Shown piece after piece: positions 19,533 to 28,409 of a stretch of DNA of 64,000 bases. The stretch's first letter is position 1. Each line of letters opens with the position of its first letter. A program made the translations under genes and the position numbers. The notes below the pieces were generated by a model that saw nothing but the letters and a program-made list of their open reading frames with translations, was not told where the DNA came from and did no database searches. Source of the stretch: Sulfurospirillum diekertiae (GTDB taxonomy: Bacteria > Campylobacterota > Campylobacteria > Campylobacterales > Sulfurospirillaceae); NCBI RefSeq assembly GCF_002309535.1, contig NZ_CP023275.1:2170001-2234000 (forward strand), given 5' to 3'.

Positions 19533-19747
19533 ATTAATCTTTCATCTAAAGTTACATCTTAGAAAACATTATAGCGTGACTTTTTTGTGATGAACCTGAT
19601 ACTCATCTAAGCATAATAGCTTTTTTGAAATCTCCTCTCATTTTAAGACCCTAGACAAAAAAATCACTTAATTTTTTTTTAAAACCTTTGTGCTAAAGTG
19701 CTACCCCTACATGTAAATGTAAGCATCTATGGGCTCAAAGGAATACG

Positions 19748-21172
19748 TTGGAGAGTAGTAAAAAATTCTATCTTAAAATGGTATTCTTTCTTTTGCTTAC
19801 GCTATGCCTTACTTATAGTGCCATTTGGTATCAGTTGCCAGAGATCGCTTGTCTCCTCTTCACGCTATCTGCTATTTTCAACCTTATAATTGTTACAAAA
19901 ATATACAAAAGTAATACAAAACTAAAAAATGAGCTACGCAAAAATTTTTATATCGATCTTAACACCAAATTGCCAAATCGCCTTAAATTGCTGAAAGACA
20001 CAAAAGAACTTGATCCCGATATTGAGTCGACTCTGATTATTATCAATATTGACTCCTTTCAAAATACCAATAACTTTTATGGACATAATTTTGGTGATAA
20101 ATTTCTTAAAGTCATTGGTGAATGGCTTCGCCAAAATCTTCCTCCTATTGATGCGACATTGTATAAGTTTGAAGCCGATATTTACGCCATTTTAATCCGT
20201 GTTCCTTTCAGCGACTACAATCTCAAAAAATACCTCAAAAAAATCTCGATGAAAATCACCAAAGATCGCATTATTTGCGATGATGTCGAGGTCGATACAA
20301 CCCTTTCCATTGGAGCACATCAAGGTAAAAAGAGTCTTTTGAAACTCGCATCCATTGCTTGTAAAGAAGCTAAAAATAAACGTTTGCCGTATATTATCTA
20401 TGATAAAAGTAGTCATAAAGAAGCCGAGTACCATCACAATATGATGATGAGTCATACCCTCAAAGAAGCGCTTGCAAAAGATTATGTCATTCCTTTTTTC
20501 CAACCTATTTTAAATCTCCATACCAATGAGATCGAAAAGTTTGAAACCTTAATGCGCATCAAAAAAGAAGATGGAAATTATTACCTTCCAGCAGAATTTT
20601 TAGATGTCGCCAAACACTCTAAAATCTACTCTAAACTCTCTATGTCACTCATTCAAAAAGCATTTGAAACCTTTCAAATCTCGTCAAGTAGCTTTTCGAT
20701 CAACCTCTCGTACCTTGATATGACGAACATTGTTACCACAACCTTTATCCTCGAAAAGCTTGAAGAGTTCAACGTGGGGCCATGGGTTATTTTTGAGATT
20801 TTAGAGAGCGATGGTATTGAAAATTATGAAGCCATCGCCAAATTTATTGACCAAGTCAAATCCTATGGTGCCAAAATCGCCATTGATGATTTTGGCTCAG
20901 GCTACTCTAACTTTGAACGGCTGACCGAACTTAGAGTTGATTTCATTAAGGTTGATGGAAGTTTGATTAAAAATATTCATCAAAATGAAGAGACGAAAAT
21001 CATCGTTAAAACGATTGTCAACTTTGCCAAAGAGCTTAATATCAAAACCATTGCAGAATATGTCCACTCAGAAGAAGTTCTTGCGTGCGTTAAAGAGGTC
21101 GGGATTGATTATGCGCAAGGCTTTTACATTGGTAAACCAAACCCAAAACTTCCACCTACGGCTTCACATTAA
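19748..21172 (+). CDS. membrane GGDEF-EAL protein, probable c-di-GMP phosphodiesterase
   Basis: A 474-residue protein with two N-terminal membrane spans (residues about 8-50), a GGDEF-like domain and a C-terminal EAL domain. The GGDEF site is degenerate (KFEADIYAI where GGDEF is expected), so cyclase activity is unlikely. The EAL domain keeps key residues: ETLMR, the Asn in INLSYLD, EILES, AIDDFGSGYS, FIKVDG and the final QGFYIGKP. It probably hydrolyses c-di-GMP. The start is TTG at 19748 with AAAGGAA six bases upstream; a TACATGTA copy lies about 35 bp before it. Confidence 0.87.
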   Translation: MESSKKFYLKMVFFLLLTLCLTYSAIWYQLPEIACLLFTLSAIFNLIIVTKIYKSNTKLKNELRKNFYIDLNTKLPNRLKLLKDTKELDPDIESTLIIINIDSFQNTNNFYGHNFGDKFLKVIGEWLRQNLPPIDATLYKFEADIYAILIRVPFSDYNLKKYLKKISMKITKDRIICDDVEVDTTLSIGAHQGKKSLLKLASIACKEAKNKRLPYIIYDKSSHKEAEYHHNMMMSHTLKEALAKDYVIPFFQPILNLHTNEIEKFETLMRIKKEDGNYYLPAEFLDVAKHSKIYSKLSMSLIQKAFETFQISSSSFSINLSYLDMTNIVTTTFILEKLEEFNVGPWVIFEILESDGIENYEAIAKFIDQVKSYGAKIAIDDFGSGYSNFERLTELRVDFIKVDGSLIKNIHQNEETKIIVKTIVNFAKELNIKTIAEYVHSEEVLACVKEVGIDYAQGFYIGKPNPKLPPTASH

Positions 21173-22053
21173 CACTTTTTTTTGACAAATAAACAGAGAT
21201 AAATTCCTCCAAAAATCAAAAGGATACCACCTAAATGGTACCATTCTAAACGCTCACCTAAAAAAAGATACGCTAAGAAGCTTCCAAACAGTGGCATCAA
21301 ATGGGTAAATTGTCCTGTTTTTCCAGCACCAATGTGAGCGATGCCATAATGCCACAAATAGTAGCAGAGAATAGATGTAAACAAAACGACATAAGCAATC
21401 ACCCACGTGTAGTGTGTTAGGATCATCACTTCACGCTCCCACGTGTATCCTTGTGCAAGATAAAAAGGCAATAGCATGACTAAACCTAAGCTCACCGTCG
21501 TAATAAAAAACTCAAAATTACTCAAGCTCGAAGGCCTAAATTTAACCAAAACACTGTAACTTGCCCAACATAAAGATGAGGCAATCACCCAAAAATCACC
21601 TGAATTGAAACTCAAGGTAAGAATACTTTGGACATCACCTTTAAGCACTAAAAAAATGACGCCTAGGGTTGAGAGAAGAATACCAGAAACCTGTAGTTTA
21701 GAAATACGTGTTTTTAAAATTACAAAAGAGAGTAAAACAATAATGATTGGAATTGAGGAGTTAATCAACAACGCATTCGTCGCGGTTGTCTTTTGAAGTC
21801 CAATATACAAGAGTGTATTAAATGCTGCAATACCAAGGGCTGAAAGCACGACTAAAATACCAAAATGCTCTCTTAATGCTCTCCAAATTTTCTTTACATG
21901 TAAAAGTAAAAAAGGCAAAGTGACCACAAAAACACCTAACCATCTAAAGAATGCTAATTCCCAAGGTTCAATGGCTCCAGCAACAAATCGTCCGAGAACA
22001 AAATTGGCAGACCAAAAGAGCACACATAACACTAAGAGAACATAAACTTGCAT
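21169..22053 (-). CDS. EamA/DMT-family transporter
   Basis: A 294-residue inner-membrane protein with about ten hydrophobic segments arranged as two EamA repeats (first SANFVLGRFVAGAIEPWELAFFRW, second SSLCWASYSVLVKFRP). This is the drug/metabolite transporter superfamily, often exporters of amino acids or metabolites. The substrate cannot be told. It converges with the GGDEF-EAL gene, overlapping by 4 bp. A TTTACATGTAAA copy encodes LHVK. Confidence 0.88.
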   Translation of the reverse strand: MQVYVLLVLCVLFWSANFVLGRFVAGAIEPWELAFFRWLGVFVVTLPFLLLHVKKIWRALREHFGILVVLSALGIAAFNTLLYIGLQKTTATNALLINSSIPIIIVLLSFVILKTRISKLQVSGILLSTLGVIFLVLKGDVQSILTLSFNSGDFWVIASSLCWASYSVLVKFRPSSLSNFEFFITTVSLGLVMLLPFYLAQGYTWEREVMILTHYTWVIAYVVLFTSILCYYLWHYGIAHIGAGKTGQFTHLMPLFGSFLAYLFLGERLEWYHLGGILLIFGGIYLCLFVKKKC

Positions 22054-22115
22054 TGATATCCTTTATTGCAAAGCGTGATTATAACAAATATAACGCCGTT
22101 ACAACAGTAGCGCTC

Positions 22116-22121
22116 TATAAT
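22116..22121 (+). promoter_or_regulatory. -10 element upstream of tandem-HD gene
   Basis: TATAAT lies 36 bp upstream of the ATG at 22157; AAGGAG at about 22142-22147 is the ribosome site. Confidence 0.5.
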
Positions 22122-22156
22122 TTAAACCGTAAAAGGGATTGTAAGGAGACTTCAGT

Positions 22157-23392
22157 ATGTACCATCAGCTTAATCTACGAGAAGTGACATATGTTCTCAC
22201 GGAAGCACTTGATTATGTTGGCATCAATGATATACATCATGGTAAACGCGTTGCCTACATAGCCCATGAAATAGGCAAAAATCTAGGATTGAGACAATCC
22301 AAATTAGACAAAATTATGCTCATGGCAATGCTACATGATTGCGGGGTCTCATTAACCGATGTGCACAACTCTATTGTGAATAATCTTGATTGGGAAGATT
22401 CTCAAATTCACAGTGAACGAGGGGCTAAACTACTTCAAAGCGTTCCAATTTACAGTGAATTTTCAGACATCATTGCTTTGCATCATACACATTGGGAACA
22501 CTTTTTACCTCAAATTGATAGCGATATAAAACTTTATGCAAATCTTATCTATTTAAGTGATCGTATCGATGCTCTTCGTTCACAATTTGGAGCCCATTTA
22601 TCTCAAGAAAAAGAGTATATTCGCTCCATTATCCGTACATATACTCCAGAATTATTTGCACCAAAACTATGTGAAGCCTTTATAGAGCTTTCTCATACGG
22701 ATTTCTTTTGGCATTATTTAGAATCAGATCCACTACACTACTACTTCAAAGAATGGGTTGAAAAAGGAAAAATAGAAACGGTACATTTTAGTCTATTAAA
22801 AAGTATCGCCAGTATGTTTGCCAACATTGTTGACGCCAAAGATCATTCAAACCAACATCACACCTTGATGGTTGCTTCTTTAGCACGCACGATTGCTGGG
22901 TTATGTCATTTATCAATTGGGGAGCAAGATGAAATTGAACTTGCCGCTTTATTTCAAAATTTAGGGAAACTCAGAATTCCTGATGCCATTCTTAAAAAGA
23001 GCACCTCTTTAAGCGATGACGAGCAGATTAAAATCAGGCGACAAGGATTTGATACACAGGTTATTTTGCGCCAAATTAAGGGATTTGATTATATTACCAA
23101 AATTATTTCATCCTATTATAAAGAGATGATGTCAACACTGCAAGGAAAAACATATCAAACAAAACAAAACACTTTAATTCCTTTAGAAACATCTATTTTA
23201 ATGATTGCGAATACGTTTCTGACACAACTGCATAACGCAACCAAAGAGTCTATAACACCCGCAGAAATAGAGACTCTTTTAGACACACTAATCACTCAAT
23301 CCCACCAACTTGAAATACCTATGAAAGAAGAGATAGCCTTATATCTTAAGTGCTATTGTGAAAAAGGAATCGCGCCTATTGTTTACATGTAA
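22157..23392 (+). CDS. tandem HD-domain signalling protein (second HD-GYP-like domain degenerate)
   Basis: A 411-residue soluble protein with two HD-type domains. The first (residues about 20-150) keeps the HHxxR/HD pattern: IHHGKRVAYIAHEIG, LMAMLHDCGVS and ALHHTHWEHF. The second (about 220-400) follows the HD-GYP layout, but the HD pair is replaced (FQNLGKLRIPDAILKK where HDIGKIGIPDAIL is usual) and the GYP loop is lost. The protein is likely a c-di-GMP phosphodiesterase or a metal-dependent phosphohydrolase using domain one, with domain two as sensor; this is inference. The final codons TAC ATG TAA are part of a TTTACATGTAAA palindrome. Confidence 0.78.
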   Translation: MYHQLNLREVTYVLTEALDYVGINDIHHGKRVAYIAHEIGKNLGLRQSKLDKIMLMAMLHDCGVSLTDVHNSIVNNLDWEDSQIHSERGAKLLQSVPIYSEFSDIIALHHTHWEHFLPQIDSDIKLYANLIYLSDRIDALRSQFGAHLSQEKEYIRSIIRTYTPELFAPKLCEAFIELSHTDFFWHYLESDPLHYYFKEWVEKGKIETVHFSLLKSIASMFANIVDAKDHSNQHHTLMVASLARTIAGLCHLSIGEQDEIELAALFQNLGKLRIPDAILKKSTSLSDDEQIKIRRQGFDTQVILRQIKGFDYITKIISSYYKEMMSTLQGKTYQTKQNTLIPLETSILMIANTFLTQLHNATKESITPAEIETLLDTLITQSHQLEIPMKEEIALYLKCYCEKGIAPIVYM

Positions 23393-23467
23393 AATCATTT
23401 TCCCGTCACCTTCTTTTAGTGGGATTATGATAAAATTAACTTTGGTCATACTCAAGAGGAGTTGTCA

Positions 23468-25933
23468 ATGCGGGCACTTATCTTTTGTTTATTTTTCTAC
23501 ATAACACTCTTTGCAAATCATCATCGTGAACCTATTTCATTACAACTTACATGGTTGCACCAATTCCAATCCGCAGGATTTTACGTTGCACAAGAAAAAG
23601 GTTTTTATGACGACCTTGATCTCAATGTAACCATTAAAGAGTATCAAAAAGGGCTCAATGTTGTCGATGCAGTTCTTGCGAAAAAGAGCACGTATGGCAT
23701 CGGAAGATCTTCTCTCATTATTGACCGCAGCAATCATAAACCCGTTGTTGCACTTATGGCTCTTTTTCAATATGACCCTTCTATTCTTATTACCACCAAT
23801 CCCACGATTCAAACACCACAAGACCTTTTCAATCGCACTATTATGATGAGTCTTGATAAATTAAATTCTGCATCCATGATTTCAATGCTTTTAAGTCATG
23901 GTGTCAAAGTGGAAGACATCTTTGTACAAGAGCCCTCTTTCAATATTGAAGATCTCATTCAACACAAAATTGATGCTATGGCATGTTATATCTCAAATGA
24001 GCCTTTTACCCTTTCTAAACAAAATATTCCCTATACCATTTTAAATCCGAAAGAATATGGTTTTAACTTTTATGGTGACATTCTTTTCACGTCAGAAGAT
24101 GAACTTACCTTGTATAAAGAGCGTGCAAAACGCTTTTATACAGCAACTAAACAAGGATGGGAATGGGCATTTGAGCATATTCCTGAAACAGCACAGCTCA
24201 TTTATGAAAAATACAATACTCAAAACAAAAGCTTAGAAGCGCTGATTTATGAAGGAGAGACGCTCAAAAAGCTTGCTTTTGATGATGACAAACCTTATGG
24301 GACACTAGAACCTGAGAAAGTTGAAGCTATTCGTAATGTTTATAAAATAAGCGGCATGCTGCAAAACATCCATTCGCTAGAAGGTTTTATTGACCCTCTC
24401 CATTTTGCCAAAGATATCGTAAAAATAGGTGTTTTAGCAAGCAGGGAAGACCAAGAAATCATGCCAAAGACATGGAGTAATAGCGAACAATACCTCAGTG
24501 ATCTTTTTACTTCCCATCAATTTGTCATCATACCCCTTTCATTTGAAGAGATGGAAAAAAAAATTCAACACGGTGATTTAGACTTTATTATTACCAATCC
24601 AATGTTTTCCATTCAACTTTCACAAGCCTATGGAATCAGTCAAATTGCAACAATAAGCCCTCGCTACAAAAATCACTTCTACAGTGAATATGGCAGTGTC
24701 ATTTTCACCAAAGCTGATGCTACTATTGAACGATTCAATGATCTCCATGAGAAAAAAATAGGTGCCGTTTCACCACGCTCATTTGGTGGTTATCTCTTAG
24801 GGATGAAAGAGATCGGTATGCCCTCATTAGAAAAAAATATTCTCTTTTTTGGTACACATGCTAACGTAGTCAAAGCTGTTCTTGAAGGTCGTGTTGACGC
24901 CGGTATTATTCGAACCGATGTATTGGAAAACATGCAAGAAGACAATCTTATCTCGTTGAGCGATATTAAAATTCTCCATGCAAAGAAGTATCCTGATTTT
25001 CCTTTTCTTGTTAGTACCGAGCTTTATCCAGAATGGGTACTTGCCAAAACATCTCATGCTTCAGAATACCTTACGAATGAAGTGCTGAGCACCCTTTTGA
25101 AATTTTCCTCAAAACCAAAAAACAAACAAGAATTTCGATTGACGACTCCTCTAGATAACTCAAAAGTCCATGCATTGATGCAAGAGTTCAATATCTATCC
25201 CTACCAGAAAGAGCCCTATACCTTCATAGATGCTCTTTTAAAATACAAATACTTTTTTTTAGGGCTTTTTATTCCCTTTATCATGGCGATCTTCTTTATA
25301 ATGCATATCCAACGACTCAATAAAAAATTACGCGAACATGCCATAGAGATTGGAAATTTTAATGCGACTTTAGAGCATGAAGTAGAAGAGAGAACCCATC
25401 AGCTCACCTTGCTCAATTCCAAACTGAAAGAACTTGCCAATACCGATGAACTGACCAAAATAGACAATCGAAGACATTTCTTTCTCCTTGCCACACAATA
25501 TTTTTATGCATCTAAGCGTAACGACCTAGAACTTCATATTTTTTCCTTAGACATAGACCTATTCAAGCAGGTTAATGACACTTACGGTCATGCAATAGGG
25601 GATGAAGTGCTCAAATCTTTCTGCCATACAATTAAAGAGATCATCAGGCAAAGTGATCTTTTTGGTCGTATTGGTGGAGAAGAATTTTGCATCTGCATTC
25701 AAAATACAACGCTTGAAGGGGCAACAACTCTTGCCGAAAAAATTAGAGAGCACATTCAAAATACCGTAGTGGTCATTGACACTCAAGAGCTTCCGAAAAT
25801 TACCGTAAGCATTGGTATCAGTAGCTTACAAAAGGAGGATAACGAAATTTTTGACATCATTAAACGCTCCGATGAAGCGCTTTATCGGGCAAAACGCAAT
25901 GGTCGGAATCAAGTACAAATCATCTTAAAATAG
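23468..25933 (+). CDS. tandem solute-binding-domain diguanylate cyclase
   Basis: A receptor of about 821 residues. An N-terminal signal peptide (RALIFCLFFYITLFA) precedes an NMT1/THI5-like binding domain (about 20-310: LQLTWLHQFQSAGFYVAQEKG), then a PhnD/TtrS-like binding domain (about 325-570: IGVLASREDQEIMPKTW). A membrane span near 595-615, a coiled coil and a GGDEF domain follow. The cyclase site is GRIGGEEFCI, with the inhibitory RQSD five residues upstream, so it should be an active, product-inhibited enzyme. The ATG at 23468 is preferred, 6 bases after GAGGAG; a TTG lies two codons upstream. The ligand is unknown, perhaps a pyrimidine-like compound or an oxyanion. Confidence 0.87.
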   Translation: MRALIFCLFFYITLFANHHREPISLQLTWLHQFQSAGFYVAQEKGFYDDLDLNVTIKEYQKGLNVVDAVLAKKSTYGIGRSSLIIDRSNHKPVVALMALFQYDPSILITTNPTIQTPQDLFNRTIMMSLDKLNSASMISMLLSHGVKVEDIFVQEPSFNIEDLIQHKIDAMACYISNEPFTLSKQNIPYTILNPKEYGFNFYGDILFTSEDELTLYKERAKRFYTATKQGWEWAFEHIPETAQLIYEKYNTQNKSLEALIYEGETLKKLAFDDDKPYGTLEPEKVEAIRNVYKISGMLQNIHSLEGFIDPLHFAKDIVKIGVLASREDQEIMPKTWSNSEQYLSDLFTSHQFVIIPLSFEEMEKKIQHGDLDFIITNPMFSIQLSQAYGISQIATISPRYKNHFYSEYGSVIFTKADATIERFNDLHEKKIGAVSPRSFGGYLLGMKEIGMPSLEKNILFFGTHANVVKAVLEGRVDAGIIRTDVLENMQEDNLISLSDIKILHAKKYPDFPFLVSTELYPEWVLAKTSHASEYLTNEVLSTLLKFSSKPKNKQEFRLTTPLDNSKVHALMQEFNIYPYQKEPYTFIDALLKYKYFFLGLFIPFIMAIFFIMHIQRLNKKLREHAIEIGNFNATLEHEVEERTHQLTLLNSKLKELANTDELTKIDNRRHFFLLATQYFYASKRNDLELHIFSLDIDLFKQVNDTYGHAIGDEVLKSFCHTIKEIIRQSDLFGRIGGEEFCICIQNTTLEGATTLAEKIREHIQNTVVVIDTQELPKITVSIGISSLQKEDNEIFDIIKRSDEALYRAKRNGRNQVQIILK

Positions 25934-25973
25934 ATTTTGATCGACATCTTAGGTTTCTGTTTATAATAAGAGT

Positions 25974-26032
25974 TGAACTTCTTGAGTTTAACTTCTTTAA
26001 TTAAGAGTTTATTTATCCGAGTTGGCTATAAT
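25974..26032 (+). promoter_or_regulatory. tpx promoter region with direct repeat
   Basis: TATAAT at 26027-26032 lies about 29 bp before the tpx ATG. Upstream, TTGAACTTCTT and TTTAACTTCTT form a near-perfect direct repeat with a spacing of about 13 bp, a possible regulator site. Regulation is inferred only. Confidence 0.4.
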
Positions 26033-26060
26033 TTTCATATATTTTCAAAAAAGGACACAC

Positions 26061-26603
26061 ATGTCATCAACCAAACTCAAAGGCAATCCAGTCGCTCTTG
26101 CAGGTAAAGAAATTAACGTCGGAGACAAAGCACCCATCGTTAAAGTCGTCGCAAAAGATTTAAGTGAACTTACTATTGGTGGACCAAGTGATAAAGCACA
26201 AGTCATTGTCATCGTACCTTCTTTAGACACGGCTGTCTGTGCACAAGAGACACGTACCTTTAACACAAAAGCTGCTGCTATCAAAGATGCAACGGTGGTT
26301 GTTGTTTCTATGGATCTTCCTTTCGCAATGGGACGTTTTTGTACCACAGAAGGTATTGAAAACCTTCAAGTAGGCAGTGACTTTAGAGAAAAAGCAACAG
26401 CAAACGCTTACGGTGTTTTAATTGCAGATGGTCCACTTAAAGGATTAAGTGCAAGAGCTATTTTTGTTGTCGATAAAAGTGGTAAAGTTGTTTATAAAGA
26501 GATTTGCCCAGAAATAACAGAAGAGCCTAACTATGAAGCAGCACTCTGTGCGCTTAAAGAGACAGCAGCTCCAGCACATCACTGTGGCTGTGGTGCGAAA
26601 TAA
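26061..26603 (+). CDS. tpx: thiol peroxidase with Cys/His tail
   Basis: An atypical 2-Cys peroxiredoxin of about 180 residues that reduces hydroperoxides, probably with thioredoxin. The peroxidatic cysteine lies in SLDTAVCAQETRTF and the resolving cysteine in GRFCTTEGIENL, matching Tpx. The ATG at 26061 follows AAAAAAGGA and gives the standard MSSTKLKGNPVALAG start; upstream extension is unlikely. An added C-terminus ending HHCGCGAK is rich in Cys and His and unusual for Tpx; it may bind metal. Confidence 0.93.
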   Translation: MSSTKLKGNPVALAGKEINVGDKAPIVKVVAKDLSELTIGGPSDKAQVIVIVPSLDTAVCAQETRTFNTKAAAIKDATVVVVSMDLPFAMGRFCTTEGIENLQVGSDFREKATANAYGVLIADGPLKGLSARAIFVVDKSGKVVYKEICPEITEEPNYEAALCALKETAAPAHHCGCGAK

Positions 26604-26606
26604 CGC

Positions 26607-26855
26607 TTAACTCATTCCTGCTCCTTCTTGTGTCTGTTCAAGCCACAAGAGGAGTTCCTCCATTTTTAAAATCATCTTTACGTCAACACTCTTTTCAGGA
26701 AAATCCAAGATCGTCTCCATCAAAGCTCTATTTTGTAAAAATGCAATGTCATACAATGCTGCTTTTTCGATAATTTTTTCCAAAGCAGTATTATGTTCAA
26801 GCGTTGTCGCACTCTTTTGTACAGCTTGATACTGCGATAATCCTTGTCGTATCAT
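26607..26855 (-). CDS. hypothetical small helical protein
   Basis: An 82-residue protein predicted by eye to be all-helical, without signal or membrane segments, acidic near the C-terminus (MEELLLWLEQTQEGAG). It overlaps pgeF by 4 bp (ATGA), so it is probably the last gene of the ribE-pgeF operon. It converges on tpx with only 3 bp between the stops. I do not recognise the family. Confidence 0.6.
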   Translation of the reverse strand: MIRQGLSQYQAVQKSATTLEHNTALEKIIEKAALYDIAFLQNRALMETILDFPEKSVDVKMILKMEELLLWLEQTQEGAGMS

Positions 26856-27529
26856 AGGGCGATGACTCCTACAAAACGTCCTGTTGTTTTATCTCTTCGG
26901 TACGAAAAATAGTTATGATCTGTACAACTGCACTCTTTTGAAATTTCAATATGCTCAGCTTTAATACCAAGTTCCAAGAAAGCATCGTGGTTATAACATT
27001 GCAAATCTAAAAAATACTTCTTATCTTGGATGTGCACAAATTTTTCAAACCCTGCAATCACTTCTTCGCCCACTTCATAGCAACACGCATGAATCGAAGG
27101 CCCCATAAAGATGCGCAGTTCGTGCATATGGGTGCCAAATGCCTCTTGCATAGCTAATGCACACTTTTGTCCTATGTTCAACCAACTACCCACACGTCCT
27201 GCATGAGCTACCCCAATGGCTTGATGCACCGCGTCGTAAAACAAAATCGGAATGCAATCGGCAACCATAACGCACAGGGCAATATCAGGGTGTTCGGTAA
27301 TCATCGCATCACAAGTTGGCATTTCTTCATCACCATGCTCAATCAAGACCACTTTATTGCCATGGATTTGATTCATAAAAACAAGTTTGGAAACACCCAT
27401 ATCTTCTTGTAAAAGCTCTCTATTTTTTTTTACATGTAAAGGATTATCCCCCACATGTAAAGCGAGATTGAGACTATCAAAAGGCGGTTGGCTGACACCT
27501 CCAAACCTCGTCGTAAAACGATACTGCAT
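26852..27529 (-). CDS. pgeF: polyphenol oxidase / peptidoglycan editing factor family
   Basis: A protein of about 225 residues of the YfiH/PgeF (multicopper-oxidase-like, DUF152) family. The motifs are VMVADCIPILFYD, GVAHAGRVGSW (His of the metal site) and MGPSIHACCYEVG, with the catalytic Cys/His set. In Escherichia coli YfiH removes wrong amino acids from muropeptides. The ATG at 27529 shares one base with the ribE stop (TGATG) and gives the typical MQYRFTTRFGGVS start. Two TACATGTA-type palindromes lie near its N-terminus, encoding LHVK and LHVG. Confidence 0.85.
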   Translation of the reverse strand: MQYRFTTRFGGVSQPPFDSLNLALHVGDNPLHVKKNRELLQEDMGVSKLVFMNQIHGNKVVLIEHGDEEMPTCDAMITEHPDIALCVMVADCIPILFYDAVHQAIGVAHAGRVGSWLNIGQKCALAMQEAFGTHMHELRIFMGPSIHACCYEVGEEVIAGFEKFVHIQDKKYFLDLQCYNHDAFLELGIKAEHIEISKECSCTDHNYFSYRRDKTTGRFVGVIAL

Positions 27530-28137
27530 CAATAGATCGCCATAATGCGATCGACTCCATTCCAATCAAGCGCATCTTTTTTTTGAAACATATGGTAAAG
27601 GTATCGTGCAAACATATCGGTTTCAACGTTAACTCTACGCCCAATTTTATAACTTCCAATCAATGTTTTTTCGAGAGTATGGGGAATAATCGTTAGCCGA
27701 AAACTCTTTTTACTGACATCATTGACCGTCAAACTCACACCATCAATGGTAATACTTCCTTTAGGAATCACAAACGTGATCTGCTTTTCCGGAATACTCA
27801 CTTCGATATCGAGCCCATTTTCTCTTTGGTTTAAATGTTCTATCACACCCACACAATCCACATGTCCTTGAACCATATGCCCATCAAGACGATCGCCTAA
27901 AGCAAGTGCTGGCTCAATATGTACTTTCCCTTTCAGGTTTTCAACGGCAAGTAAAGACCTACTTTCCAAAGAGAGTTCCACACTAAAACCACCTTCAAAA
28001 AGCTGGATAACGGTTAAACATGCACCATTAACGGCAATGCTGTCACCCATATGAGGCTTATAGGTCGCACGAAGCGTTAAAATGTTACTAGAATAGCTTT
28101 TGACTTCTGCAAATTCGCGAATGAGACCTGTAAACAT
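27529..28137 (-). CDS. ribE: riboflavin synthase alpha chain
   Basis: Dismutates 6,7-dimethyl-8-ribityllumazine to riboflavin. The 202-residue protein contains two lumazine-binding repeats: MFTGLIREFAEVKS starts the first, with GDSIAVNGACLTV, and GHMVQGHVDCVGVI starts the second, with KGSITIDGVSLTVND. Length is normal. No FMN-riboswitch-like leader was seen upstream. First gene of a ribE-pgeF-small protein operon. Confidence 0.95.
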   Translation of the reverse strand: MFTGLIREFAEVKSYSSNILTLRATYKPHMGDSIAVNGACLTVIQLFEGGFSVELSLESRSLLAVENLKGKVHIEPALALGDRLDGHMVQGHVDCVGVIEHLNQRENGLDIEVSIPEKQITFVIPKGSITIDGVSLTVNDVSKKSFRLTIIPHTLEKTLIGSYKIGRRVNVETDMFARYLYHMFQKKDALDWNGVDRIMAIY

Positions 28138-28373
28138 ACTTAACCTTTTTGTATTTCTATGATTTTATTATAACGCTTTTAGTATTGAACTTGCCTAAGG
28201 AAAAAGATTCATATCCAATCAAAACCATGGACATTTTATCGCCAATGCGATTTTAGATCTAGCAGAGATAAATTCTCCCCCTTTTTTCCCCTTCTTTTCT
28301 TGATAGTATGTATTGCAATAACCAACTTGTGCATAATAAGAAGCTATTTAACCTTAAAAATGCGGCGGTTTTA

Positions 28374-28379
28374 GTATAA
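28374..28379 (+). promoter_or_regulatory. -10 element of chemoreceptor gene
   Basis: TATAAT lies 31 bp upstream of the chosen ATG at 28410. The rest of the 28138-28409 intergenic stretch is AT-rich and shows no gene or clear hairpin. Confidence 0.5.
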
Positions 28380-28409
28380 TGATCTAAAATGACATATGGA
28401 GATTTGACG

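Noticed and set aside
28138-28409. FMN riboswitch upstream of ribE
   Set aside because: No conserved RFN-type stem and loop sequences are visible in this short AT-rich stretch.
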